Assembly: GCA_036785705.1 (NCBI GenBank)
Contig: JAWUZG010000297.1
Location: 1 to 64,000 of the forward strand
Source of the DNA: Acanthornis magna
Taxonomy: Eukaryota > Chordata > Aves > Passeriformes > Acanthizidae
DNA length: 64,000 nucleotides
Reading direction: 5' to 3'
Shown here: one piece after another, positions 1-10,500 of the stretch
Numbering within the stretch: the stretch's first letter is position 1
Layout: each line of letters begins with the position of its first letter
Notes under the pieces: model-generated
Told to the model about the DNA's origin: nothing
The model's database searches: none
What the model saw: the letters and a program-made list of their open reading frames with translations, nothing else
Made by a program: the position numbers and the translations under genes

Positions 1-1002
1 CAGGCGGTGGCAGTCAGATTAGACCATTTGCTATGCTGTGTTCCTTAGAAATATAAAAACATACGTAGCCCCGAAAGCATAGCTAATTTAGCTGTAATAC
101 AGTTTTAAGTAATTTTAAACTTTAAAGGGATACAGAACCACCATTTACTTCAGTACACTCAGTTACTAGCCCATATCAGAGACCTGTTTTCCCTGAGCTA
201 CTCACATACTTACAATGTGAAGCTTTTAAAAGGTGGATTTGTTGATACAAATCCAGTCATAACAGTGAGAAAAATGAAGTATTGCAAAACTGTTTTCTAA
301 TATATATATATATTTTACAACATGTGTGGCAGGCCAGTTTTCTGTGCAGAATTTGTACAAACAGCTGAAAAAAGTGTGGAAGAGGATCATGCTCTGGATT
401 TCTTCCATTTTGAAAACCAGTAACTAAGTTTTCAAAATCCATACACATCCTTTTATGCCTCAAAATGATTATATACCAAGTCCACAGCAATAGCTTATTT
501 TTTTCTTGAAAAAAAGAGCACAGGAAGAATATAATTTCTAGCTGCAATTTGACCTATGAATCACATCCATAATATCTACAAAGACTTTATGTGAAAATCA
601 TTTCCCCATCACTTGCATAATACTCTTATACTGTACTTGTATGCATGTAGCATATGAACACATACCTTTAATAGATTAAGTTATTAATTACAATTTCAAA
701 GTTTACAGTTGTTGTTTTTTGATCTCTTTATAGAGGGTTGGTAAAAAAGAGACTGAAATGAATCCCGCATGAGGAAAGCAAAAGGGAAATACTGGTGAAC
801 TTATATAAAATAGGTGTATAAATACTTATCTGCTCTCCTCCTGCTATTACAGAGAAGAGCAGATAAGCTATATAGCTAAGACTGCAATTTTCTAGCCTGC
901 AAAAAGCCCAGCATTATCACTATGCACACTCTTTCACCTCGCACCTGTACACTATGTACAACTCTTTCAGTTTTCAAGGAACAATTTAATGCCCTTCATC
1001 TG
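1..1002. other. Unique AT-rich non-coding sequence
   Basis: No gene or recognisable transposon is visible. The reading frames on the minus strand at 226-547 overlap each other, are T-rich when read in sense, and show no motif. A TA run sits at 300-313. The only clear structure is the hairpin at 825-867, listed separately. Probably intronic or intergenic. Confidence 0.65.
825..878. repeat. Perfect 12-bp hairpin followed by a 12-bp palindrome
   Basis: CTTATCTGCTCT at 825-836 is repeated as its exact reverse complement at 856-867, with a 19-base loop between. Directly after it, AGCTATATAGCT is a self-complementary 12-mer at about 866-877. This is seen directly. A stem this short is not a microRNA precursor on its own, and no function is inferred. 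Confidence 0.6.
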
Positions 1003-1115
1003 GAGCTTTAGACTGGACTGTAGCAAGCATTTTTTAACTGAAAGGGGGGTCAAACACTGGAACAGCCTTTCCTAGAGAGGTAGTGAGGTCCCAAGCCTGT
1101 CAGGGTTTAAGAGGC
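1003..1115 (+). mobile_element. CR1 LINE 3' fragment, left half (interrupted)
   Basis: Non-coding 3' part of a CR1 non-LTR retrotransposon. The run from about 1030 (TTTTTAACTGAAAGG, then CACTGGAACAGCC and AGAGAGGTAGTGAGGTC) follows the usual CR1 3' order: the block before the stop region, then the 'actggaacaggctgcccagggaggtggtggagtc' type of block. The element is 5' truncated, as nearly all avian CR1 copies are. It breaks off at 1115, where an LTR was inserted, and resumes at 2504. The left edge is approximate because the copy is diverged. It carries no coding capacity. Confidence 0.75.
1111..1115. repeat. Target-site duplication GAGGC, left copy
   Basis: GAGGC directly precedes the TG end of the LTR at 1116. 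The same five bases follow its CA end at 2504-2508. A 5-bp duplication is seen in the sequence; it fixes both LTR boundaries and shows a true integration. The A before this copy also matches the last A of the LTR, so a 6-bp duplication cannot be fully excluded. Confidence 0.8.
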
Positions 1116-1318
1116 TGTCGTGGGTTTGACCCTGGCTAAATGCCAGGCACCTACGACGTTTGCTCTCTATGCTCTCTCCTGCTGCAGCTATGCAGAGGAG
1201 AGGGAAAATTAACACAAAACACTGGACTTATGAGTTGAGATAAGACCACTGATAAGGGGACGCACTAGATCCAGGGCAAAAGCAGGCGGGGAAACTTAAA
1301 GTTGCAAAAAAAAAGTGA

Positions 1319-1324
1319 TTTATT
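1319..1324 (-). promoter_or_regulatory. Polyadenylation signal AATAAA of the minus-strand LTR
   Basis: The plus strand reads TTTATT, which is AATAAA on the strand of the LTR. It lies about 200 bases from the 3' end of the LTR, which would put the R/U5 boundary slightly downstream of it. Confidence 0.6.
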
Positions 1325-1372
1325 AGTCTAACAGAGTCGGAGGATAAATCAGAGATAAAAATAAGCTCTCAA

Positions 1373-1764
1373 GACACCGTTTCTTCACTGACCCCCCTTC
1401 CCTCTTAAGGCACCGCTTCCCAGCTCACCCCCTCCCACCTTTCTAACTAACCAACAACTCCCAGGCAGGGGCAGGGTGTGGGGTTTTTTCTTTAAGTCAG
1501 TCCATCACAATTCTTCTGCTACAGACACTGTTTCTCTATTCGCCCCCTCCTTCCATTCAACCAACAGATCCGGGTTGGGGCAAGATATGTGGCTTTTCTT
1601 AGTCAGTCCAACGCCACAATTCTGCTACAAACACTGTTTTTCTGCTCAGCCCTCTCCCTATTAAGGCCGTTTCTCAGCTCACCCCCTCCCTCCTTCCTTC
1701 TAACCAACAGCTCCGGGGTGGGGGCAGGGCATGGGGGTTTCCTTTGGTCAGGGTCAGTCCATCA
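1373..1764 (-). repeat. Three-copy tandem array inside the LTR
   Basis: Three diverged copies of a roughly 105-155-bp unit lie at about 1373-1529, 1530-1635 and 1636-1764. Each holds, in plus-strand order, a pyrimidine-rich block (TCACCCCCTCC or CGCCCCCTCC), an 'AACCAACA..TCC' block, a G-rich block (GGGGCAGGG or similar), and 'AGTCAGTCCA'. The second copy lacks the first part of the unit. Repeated blocks inside LTRs often carry enhancer sites; here that is inference only. Confidence 0.65.
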
Positions 1765-2503
1765 GGGGAAAAGAATCCTCTACTTAGCCATGGGGGTCCC
1801 TCCCACGAGAGACAGTCCTCTGCGAACTTCTTTGGCGTGGGTCCAATCTCACGAGCAGCCCCGCCCGATTGCTGCTGTCCGAGATTCTCTCCAGGCTGCA
1901 GACTTCCAAGCCGAGGCCAGGCTGTTTCCATCCCGGGAGCAAGGCCTTTCTCTCTCCTGCAAGGCTTTTGCAACTCTCAGTCTCTGGGACTCCCACTGGA
2001 TCACAGCTTCCTGCAGGCTTCCACCTGCTCCTCTGGCGTGGGCACCTCCCCACAGGCTGTGGGGGGTTCTCTGCATCCCCCTGGACCCCATGGGCTGCAG
2101 GGGGACCACCTGCTCCCCCATGGTCTTCACCACGGCTGGCAGAGGGTTTTCAGCTCCGGCGCCTGGAGCATCTCCTCCCCCACCTTCTCCACTGACCTTG
2201 GTGCCTCCATGTTGTTCTCCCTCACATATTTTTACCTCCTCCTCCTCCTTCCCTGGCTACAAAGAAGTGCGTGCTTACCTTGTTTTGATTTCTTCTTAAA
2301 TATGTTTTCACAGAGGCGTAACTAACATCTCTAATTGGCCCAGGTTTGGCCAGCAGCATGTCCATCATCTTCAGAGCCATCAGAGATTGGCTCTGCTGGA
2401 CATGGTGGAGAAATGTCCAGAATCTTTACTCAGGACATGCAGGAGCCATCTTTGTACCCCACCCTATCCACTGGCAAAAACTGGGCCAGGCAAAACTACC
2501 ACA

Positions 2504-2600
2504 GAGGCATTTCGACAAGGCCCTTACGTACAAGCTTTGACTTGGTTGGTCCTTGGTCAGGTGGGTGGACTAGGTGATTATTGCACTTCAACTGAAATAA
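2504..2600 (+). mobile_element. CR1 LINE 3' terminus, right half
   Basis: This continues the CR1 fragment after the LTR insertion. It starts with the duplicated GAGGC and reads on through CTTGGTCAGGTGGGTGGACT, AGGTGATTATTGCA and CAACTGAAATAATC. This is the standard CR1 ending (tggtcaggtgg, ggactagatgatc, caactgaa). The normal CR1 terminus is a few copies of a short ATTCT-containing repeat, and here that tail runs directly into the microsatellite at 2601. Confidence 0.8.
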
Positions 2601-2680
2601 TCTATTCTATTCTATTCTATTCTATTCTATTCTATTCTATTCTATTCTATTCTATTCTATTCTATTCTATTCTATTCTAT
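2601..2680 (+). repeat. (TCTAT)16 microsatellite
   Basis: Sixteen perfect copies of TCTAT, 80 bases with no interruption. It sits where the CR1 3' terminal ATTCT-type repeat should be, so it most likely grew from that tail. Such a long perfect array is likely polymorphic between individuals. Confidence 0.97.
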
Positions 2681-2755
2681 CCTATCCCTATCCCATCCCA
2701 TCCCATCCCATCCCATCCCATCCCATCCCATCCCATCCCATCCCATCTCTCCTCT
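2681..2755 (+). repeat. (TCCCA)13 microsatellite with transition units; G-quadruplex motif on the minus strand
   Basis: After the transition units CCTAT and CCCTA (2681-2690), TCCCA is repeated 13 times without error (2691-2755). The complementary strand reads (TGGGA)n, which is runs of three G separated by two bases. That matches the G3-N(1-7) quadruplex pattern several times over. Pentamer length is kept across the change from TCTAT to TCCCA, so the second block probably arose by point changes in one unit followed by expansion. Confidence 0.95.
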
Positions 2756-5158
2756 AACAAGTAATAAGGAAGCAGGGTATCTAGCTTAGATTCTAGCTCT
2801 TTTTAAAATTGTGTTAAAATTGTAGGGGGTCACAGCTGAGGAAATTCTGCCAATATCACACCAAAAACTTCCTGCTTCACAGTATGAAGCCTGGTACAGT
2901 GGAAATCCTATTAAGACAAATATTTACAGATAAAAATGATGTTGAATGGAAGTTCCAGTGTTCTCTTTTTCATCAGCAGTTACGCAAATCACTTTCTGCT
3001 CTACCACAAATATTGATTTATATTAATCACAAAACCTTCATGACTTGCAGGCATGAAAGAAAATCAATACAGTAATGGTTGGTTTTCTGCTAGCCAGCAC
3101 ATTTGTGTAACAGAAGAGGGCACACAATGAAGCCCTGTGGTAAGTCTGTAGGTAAACGGATGAGAAATGTGAGAGCAAAAATGCTGGTAGTGAATGGGAA
3201 GTAAATCCTTTAACAGCCCTAACACAAATATGCTTTGAATGCTGATTTTACTCCATCTCAGAAGCCTATATTTAGAATTCAGCATGGGAGAACAGCTCTA
3301 GGAACCACATTTCCACAAGGCATTTGGTACATCTCAGACTTATTATTCAGATGCTACTGACAGATCTCCTCTCCTACTCTTCATATGTAAAAATTGCCAC
3401 AATGAAGCTTAATTATTCAATAGTAACAGTGCATTTCATTCATACACACTTCTCTGTAAAACAGACACTGCTGTGTAACTCCATGACCAATGTAACAATG
3501 TGCTCTTTAAAATAACACCTCCATGATCTCAAACATACCTGTGTCAGAAAAGTCAGCATACAGATGAATTACTACTTCTGTGTCACTGGAACTGATATAA
3601 CAGGATCTGTAGCATGAAAACCAAAGCACAGATGCCAGCTGAATCACACAGCTGATAGAACGAGACTAAAAGAGAGTAAAATACATCCATCTGTCCTGAC
3701 TGAGGTACTGACTTCTTAGACTACTCTGTCTCCTGAAATGCACAAGGCCAGTGCAGTCAACAGAGAGATTCTTGTTTATGTTTGCAATGAATTTTCACAT
3801 AGACCTTTTTCTACTGAATTGTGGTTTACCGCTCACAAGCTGAATCTAGTTCTGCTTAAAAAAAATAGTGCTATTAGTCTATGCAATTCTGTAATGGAGT
3901 AGGAAATAAAGATTATAAAAAGTCACTGAATGCACTCTCTTAAAGTGTCCCAAAATTCCTTTTGCAGATAAGAAATTTTGGGGAAAGTCAGTTTTCTTTT
4001 TGTAGTGCACCAGGGAGGCAAAACTGCATGCCACAATCTTAATTACAGTTTTACATGCTCGGAAATGAGCTATGCTGTCAGTAGTTTGTAGCTACAGTAA
4101 ATGAAAGCAGAATCTACTTTTTAGTGACAGAAGACAACATAAGAAAAGTATGAGTATGCATTAGTAGCACTTAAAGAGATTATGATACGGCTGAAGATTT
4201 TTATAACATTAACTTCCAATATTAATGAATGCACATGAATTTCAGACATAACAATTTCTATTTAATTTACAAGGCTGCCAGTTTGTCTTTAAAGACAATT
4301 CAAAAGGGAAACAAAAATGACAATCACAAAAAAAATACCTATTTAAATCTTTAAATCTAATCTGTGGAACCTGCTTCACAAATGAACTCTTTGCAGTAAT
4401 GCATTCCTGTCTTGATAAAATGTTGAGATTTGCAAGGAAATGAACAGATACTATTTTCTAATTCTCTCTAGAAACCCAGAAAAGAACGGTTAGGTTCTAT
4501 TGACCCTGTCTAAATGAAGCTGGAGGAACTGTCCAGAGCATATGAATATAATATAAATATAAAAATATAATAAAAACTGTAAATTTGGAGGTGGTAGTCT
4601 TGACCAGGTTGGTTGATGTTCTTTCTACTGAGGTCTGCTTTTCTCCTGTGAAGTTACTGACTGTAATGCAGGTGAATAACAACCAACAAGAAACTGGTAA
4701 CAAAAGTGTAATGGATTATTGCATCAATGATTTCTGTGATTTCACTTAAGGTGATAATTTGCTACTAAATTCTGCTATTTAGAGGTTGAATTATCTCAAA
4801 ATTGTATTGTAATTTAAACAATTGGTAAAAGTCCTAAAGTAGGAATGCTAATATAGGCTTTAGAGGGGAAGAAAAAAGCAACAAGAAGGAAGATTTAACA
4901 AAATATTTGGAAATTTTAAAAATAATTTTACTCTGTAAGTGCAAAGAAGGTGAGTATGCATTTTATGGAATTCAGTAAGCGAAAAAATTTATCTGCAACC
5001 ATTATTTCTCCTTCTTTGTATACAGAACCCCTATATAATGTGAGAAATCACTGAAAAATATTTTACTAAAAGCAAGACTAGTGTAATATCATGCAGCCTA
5101 AGGAAAAATTGTGGAGTTTTTATACATCAAAATGCTTTACAGAATGAAATGTTCTGGA

Positions 5159-5178
5159 TTTTTTTTTTTTTTTTTTTT
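5159..5178. repeat. T20 homopolymer
   Basis: Twenty consecutive T, directly visible. No retroposed gene was recognised in the sequence complementary to its 5' side, so I do not call it the tail of a minus-strand SINE or pseudogene. Confidence 0.9.
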
Positions 5179-6485
5179 AAATTTTGAAAATATAAGTGTT
5201 TTCCTGGTACTTTCAATACAAACAAAAGTACTTTGGAACAAAAGCCTCAAAACATTTAATGCAAGCACTGGAATATATTTCCCTGAGTCCTTATGTAATG
5301 TTACTTTTCAAAAAAGACAACTTCAGTGCAAAATCTGCAATCCTCAAGCCCTGGAGAACTGTGGGAGCTGTAGTTCCAGCGACTGTCACTTCACCTTCTC
5401 CGTCACCTGCAAACTCTGTGGTCAGACTCAGCCTTTTGCCAAATTCAGAATATCTCTGCACACAGAGATCTGGGGGTCAGGCAGTACAGGAGGAGTGAAG
5501 AATGAGGGAAGAACGCACCCACACACAGCTCCCACGAGGCACCAGAGCAGCACACACCTGCCACACACACCTCAAAGTCACCTGAAATGAGACTCCGCAA
5601 CTCAGCAAACTGTTTTCATTTTGTTTGATTCAAACTAAAGGTTTACTTTAGATTTCCATGGCAGAATATTTGCATCTGAAGGCACTGAGAGGGAGCTGAG
5701 GTTATTGGGTTTTATGACCAGAAGAGACATGAAACCAGAGACATGAATGAGGCTCTCCAGCAACTCACAGAATTAATCAGTCACGTGTTTCCTATCCTGC
5801 AAGAACTTCAGCTCCACACAGTAGCAATATTCCCTCCCGGCTAAATTCTATGCCTATGTAATTATATCCAGTTCTGCTGCAGTTAATAAAGCGGCAGAAA
5901 TTTACAGCAAGGGTTAGCACACCAATCTCAGCCACCTTCAGCCTTGGTATTAAGCACAGAATATCTCCATTTATCTCATTTGTTCCTTTCATAAACATCT
6001 TTAGAAGAGTTCTACCTATTGCATAAGAATTTATTTCCTCAAATTACTACATCACGCATCAGAGTAATTTCAACACTTATTTCCTTTCAACAATTCAGAT
6101 AATTATGTTTAAGGACTTAGAACAAGCTTACATAAAGTCACTTTATTTATTATGTGACGGTTGCTGTATTACTCATGAGTAACCAGAGCCTGTCACATTG
6201 CAAAATTTCATGAATAATATGTCATATATTATGCATGCATGTATAGTTCAGCATTGTCAAATATAACCAAACAATTAATAAAACAAACGAAGAATGCATA
6301 ATTGAAGTGCTAAATCTGAGAACTCAGAATTGAAATTACTAACAGAGGATTACCCATCTGCCAGGAAAATATCCATTGTAAGCAATCCGAGTGCAGTCAA
6401 CCAATCTACAGTTTTTTTTAAAAATTAAGTATTGCTATTAGAAACTGATTATACTTTTTAACAGCAATAAATCCCCATGAAATTA

Positions 6486-6600
6486 GTTATTGTTTACCAC
6501 AGCTGTAGCATTAACCTTTTGAAGCAAATTTAGCAAATTGCTAGCTAATGCTAATGACCAATTTTGAAAGGGATTACTCCTTAATTATATCATATACAGT
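6486..6600. promoter_or_regulatory. Possible conserved non-coding element
   Basis: A dense set of developmental-factor-like words lies within about 115 bases: TTGTTTACC (forkhead type), CAGCTG (E-box), GCTAATGCTAATGACC, and CTTAATTATATCATA. The base composition and absence of simple repeats resemble vertebrate conserved non-coding elements. This is pattern recognition only; cross-species alignment would decide. Confidence 0.25.
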
Positions 6601-7264
6601 AGTAGTCATAAGATAGGATCATTTTGACGCCAGCTGCATCTTAACAGGAACAGTCTGAATTGGAACGAAGAACATTAACCCAAAATCAGTAGCTCATATA
6701 ATTAGAAGGAGCATGAGGACTACTCAGATGTGGTTTTTTTTGTATGAGCAGGAAAAAAGAAACACCTTTGGTTTACATTAGAATGATCATGCTCTTTTAA
6801 AAGAACAGCTAAAGCGTGAACAACTGCTCCCAAGGACCTATCTATTGTCAGACTTATGCAGTGTGCTTGCTCAATTGTTTGCTTTGTGTGACCTAACCAC
6901 CAGGACACAAGGGAACATGGGACAGCCTTATTTTCAAGGCAGACATTTATTATTTAGGAGACCCTGAGTTACAAAGCTTTTAGAAAGGGCCACTAGCTTC
7001 TTTTCTTACAAAACCACCACCAACATAGCAAATAATCTCTTCAAAACCTGTTTATTCTATATAATATGTTACGAGCCACTGCAGCTATTAGTATTAAATG
7101 CAAATTTCAGAATCTGATCAATATATGCAAGATCGTTTAATTAAATTGGTGTTAGTTTTATCTGTGGTTGAAATGGAATAAAATGGAAAATGATTGTCAC
7201 AATTCCATTGCCTCTTATTCCAAAGGAGCTGCTGGATGTGCTTTTGACCCCAACTCAGGCAGAG

Positions 7265-7339
7265 TTTCAGGGGGTTTCAGGGGGTTTCAGGGGGTGAAAT
7301 TGTAGCAAAGAATTCAGGGGGTGAAATTGTAGCAAAGAA
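7265..7339. repeat. Nested tandem repeat: 10-bp unit x3, then 27-bp unit x2
   Basis: TTTCAGGGGG occurs three times in a row (7265-7294). The last copy begins a 27-bp unit (TTCAGGGGGTGAAATTGTAG plus CAAAGAA), present twice and identically at 7286-7312 and 7313-7339. The two periods overlap, so two successive slippage or duplication events are implied. The 27-bp copies are identical, so that duplication is recent. Confidence 0.93.
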
Positions 7340-7508
7340 TTCTTCTTACAAGAAGCAGGGATTTTCTAGCACCTCCAAGAACCAAGGAGCTCCTGCCACA
7401 ACAGAAGTGCAAGAGCAATGGTTGTAGGCTGCTGCTGTGCCAACTCCGGCAACTGAAGCCATCTCCTCAACTCCAAATAAATTAAGCACTCTCCAGCATC
7501 TTCTGTAT

Positions 7509-7562
7509 ATTCTACCCCATGCAATTAGGTCAGGAAGATGACCTAATTGCAGGGTGTAGAAT
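7509..7562. repeat. Long hairpin, 24-bp arms, 6-base loop
   Basis: The arm at 7509-7532 pairs with 7539-7562 at 22 of 24 positions around the loop GGAAGA. The innermost 13 bases pair perfectly (TGCAATTAGGTCA against TGACCTAATTGCA). The centre is an inverted pair of nuclear-receptor half sites, AGGTCA and TGACCT, six bases apart. The structure could be a short templated inverted duplication, a small foldback element or a regulatory palindrome. A microRNA precursor is possible in length but nothing else supports it. Confidence 0.75.
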
Positions 7563-10500
7563 AAGTAGAAGCACAAAATGTCCACATTTATGCTTGTAGA
7601 AGCAGAGTCCCCCGAAATGGGGAAAAAATCAGAACTTCCAAGCAGAAAATGAGGATATTTAGCAAAATGCAGCAATGTTCTACAGCAAGTGCAACTCACA
7701 GCAGCCATTTCTGCCCATGGCTTTGTGACATTGGCAAGTGGTTGCCACGTCACTGCCAGCACAGTGGCCTCCATCTCTTCTCCCTTAGTACAGCTGAAGA
7801 GCTGGTTTTAGAGTATGGTAGGAGCTCGCTCTCTCTCCTGCAGATAACCAAGTGCTCCCTAAAGCACAAGATCTGATATGGAGGCACAAGTGGTATTTAC
7901 TCCAAACCTCATTTCAGGCTCATTTAAGATTGATCTGCAGTACAAATGACAAAGTATTTGTCATATATTTCATTTTAGCAAATTTATAAAGTAAATGGCA
8001 CACAAAATCTCATGTAATCCCCTGGTTAATCAAAACTGCTAAAGGGCTTAAATACTTAAAGTATTACAGCTCCAACTTGAAAATCATCTTTTTTCATGTT
8101 TGTTACTTATTTTTGTGCATGGCTAAGATGAGTAAAATCTCGAACCAGAGGGATAACTACTCCCAAACACGCAGGCATTTGGATCCAGATCTGAACTTTG
8201 TGGTTGGCCTTGCCTCCCACTGGCTGAAGCCCAAACCTCCATTACCAAGCACCCCAAACTGTGATACTGATGAGAACACATGTGGGAAACTTTGCTCTTA
8301 CGCACATATAACTCCAAAGTTGTCACCACTTCCCTCTCCACAGCCTTGGCTGTGAATGAAGCCCAGTGGTGCCGCAGTTCATTCTTCCTCCTCTTTATAT
8401 TCATATTTTCTCCCCACTTTGAAATATATTTTCATACAATGCCAACTGGAAGCCCTCAAAGCTGGAATGCTTGCTGTCACTTAGACTATGCAAGGGAGGC
8501 AAATTTTATTGGAAACATTCCTTCCTTTCCTTTTAAGTTTTGCTGCTCCCACGCTGTTGTTGGCAGCTTTAGATCCATATCAGAAGAAAAGCATGTAAAA
8601 TGCATGCAGTTAGGCAGTGGTCCTCTAAGGCACTTCATGTGCACAAATATCTGCAGCTGTGCACTGCTTCTGATCTGCAGGAGACTTCATATGGGCACTG
8701 AGATCAGCACACATCAAATCCCTGTTATTAAACACATGTGTCTTTAAAGCAATGAGCCTTAATTCCTGTTAAGAGAGTCCAATAAGAAGAAGAAAAATAA
8801 ATTATATTCGCCCCTAGCAGAAGGGAAATGACAATCTCATTCTCTCTGTTCAGGTCATACCAGCCCGGAAATGCAAGAACATAAAAGACTAATAAGGCTT
8901 ATAGTGAGATGTCTTAAAAATCCTGAAGTACACTTAGCATTCAAATAATATTTACAGTTTTTTCCTCTCTATATATAGCCAGATGTCTGTTATGACTTAA
9001 CACTCTTGGTAGGCAGCAAGAACAGTCAGCTAAAAGCCAAAACTAAGTGCATTCAGATTCCTACCTGATGTCTATTTTTAACCATGAAGATGAGAAGCTG
9101 GGAACAAATTAACAGGCAAGGTATTAATCTCAAAGCACATTTATATTGAGTTTAACTGTCTTACTGAAAGTAATCCTTATAAACTAAGGAGCACAGAGCA
9201 TAACAAAGGAGAAGCTAAGTGATAATTGAGGAGTTGCTATATGCAAGTGAGACTAGCTGACGCAAAAGTCCACTTTGGCTTCATGCCCTGAAATCATATG
9301 CTGCAAATGAAGTAAAAACAAGAAGGAGATTGATGGAAAAGCCAATGAATAGTAACACTTCCTTGCAATTATTATTTTTCTTTCTTATATGTGAATTGAG
9401 ATATAACTCCATGCTGACCTTTGAAATACATGCCTAAAAAGTACAGCATTTTAGCCCTGAGTTTAGGAAATGTAATGTAAGATGAGAGACTTAGGAAGGC
9501 ATACAGCAATAATTCGCAGGAAATACTGCACTTCTGTCATGTAATTTTACAACCAACATAAATTCATATGGGTACATATTTCAGCTGGCTTCTAGAGAGC
9601 TACCCATCAGTACAAATCCCCACCGAATGGAGCAGCCATACACCTCAAAAGATATTGGCATTAGTAGAACCATATCTTGCAGCCTTGCTCATGCAGAAAT
9701 TCCTACCAACACCTTGAGAAATGTTACTGGTACAAAAAATTTAGGACACAACAGAAAAGCTGGCAATATGCTGAACAGAGGCCTCTTTCTTTTTCTAGAC
9801 TCTGCTTGCCAGGTTACTGATAAAATCAAATCTTTATACATGGTTGTGTTTCTGCCCTGCTTTTGAGATTTGCACTCTATGTGCAAATCTATATTTGGGC
9901 CTTTATCCATGGCTGTGCACAAGGTGTTTCAGGACATCTCTCCAGCCTGAGCACAAGCCCTAGAGGATCCAGTGGTACTGATGGGCACAGCAACTCACAA
10001 AAGACTCACAGCTATCATCTACAAGGAATATTCAATGATATGCATAGAACAGGTTGGTGATTCCTACCCTAGCACCCTTGTGTTTCTAGTGAATATATAG
10101 ATCCAACAGGACACACACCCTGGCAAAAGTTTAGATATTTCTGATTTTACTTACAGAAGGACAAAGTCTTGGTGGTTACATTTAGCAGGGAAATAAAAGA
10201 ATTGCTGCTTTTTTAAGTCTTTTAATACTGGATTTTTAAATAATTCATTCTACATGTATAATATGTAATTGAATTATCCTAGGCAACAATCAGCTGGAAA
10301 AGGCTGGAGATTTTTTAGGGTTATTTTTGCTTTACTTCCCAGTGTAGTATAATCTTAAATTGCAGATATGGGTATCTGACATTATGCTATGCCAAGAAAA
10401 ACCCTTCACACTTCCATTTATTTTTTCTACTCAGCAGATGGCCATTTAGTGGATGCAAGCTTCTGCACTGAGGTGTATAAGAGCTGCTCTTATAACCTTT

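Larger units (their letters stand above)
1116..2503 (-). mobile_element. Solo LTR of an endogenous retrovirus (avian, minus orientation)
   Basis: A 1388-bp solo LTR read on the minus strand. On the plus strand it opens with TGTCGTGGGTTTGACCCTGGC and closes with ...ACTACCACA, so it has TG/CA ends flanked by GAGGC on both sides. The minus strand has an AATAAA polyadenylation signal (plus TTTATT at 1319-1324). Blocks at 1795-1845 and 2090-2200, including the CTCCGGCGCCTGGAGCA region, belong to an LTR group I recognise from bird genomes. No gag, pol or env sequence adjoins it, so it is a solo LTR left by LTR-LTR recombination. It contains a three-copy internal array (1373-1764). Reading frames within it (such as 1589-2299) are not genes. 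A 5-bp duplication fits ERVL-like integrases; family naming needs a repeat library. Confidence 0.85.
2756..7264. other. Unique AT-rich non-coding sequence
   Basis: No gene recognised. It includes a T20 run (5159-5178), a CA-rich stretch (about 5515-5575) and a TAAT-rich block near 6490-6600 that resembles conserved non-coding DNA. The plus-strand frame at 5111-5590 crosses the poly-T run and contains several CxxC pairs in its middle (about 5329-5430). It matches no zinc-finger family I know and is most likely chance. A sequence on the minus strand at 5361-5374 fits the ACTACANNTCCCA type of site bound by ZNF143; a single match means little. Confidence 0.6.

Noticed and set aside
1589..2325. 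Long overlapping frames of up to 236 codons on both strands
   Set aside because: They lie wholly inside the GC-richer LTR at 1116-2503, overlap in several frames and have proline/serine-rich composition bias. They are not genes.
2681..2755. Telomere-like interstitial repeat
   Set aside because: The unit is TGGGA, not TTAGGG, and it grades from TCTAT units of the CR1 tail.
5111..5590. A 159-codon frame with several CxxC pairs that suggested a zinc-binding protein
   Set aside because: It begins before and translates through a T20 run, the cysteine spacing fits no known finger, and the end is a CA-rich repeat.
7346..7774. A 142-codon minus-strand frame
   Set aside because: It crosses the hairpin at 7509-7562, has no recognisable domain and no splice or promoter context.
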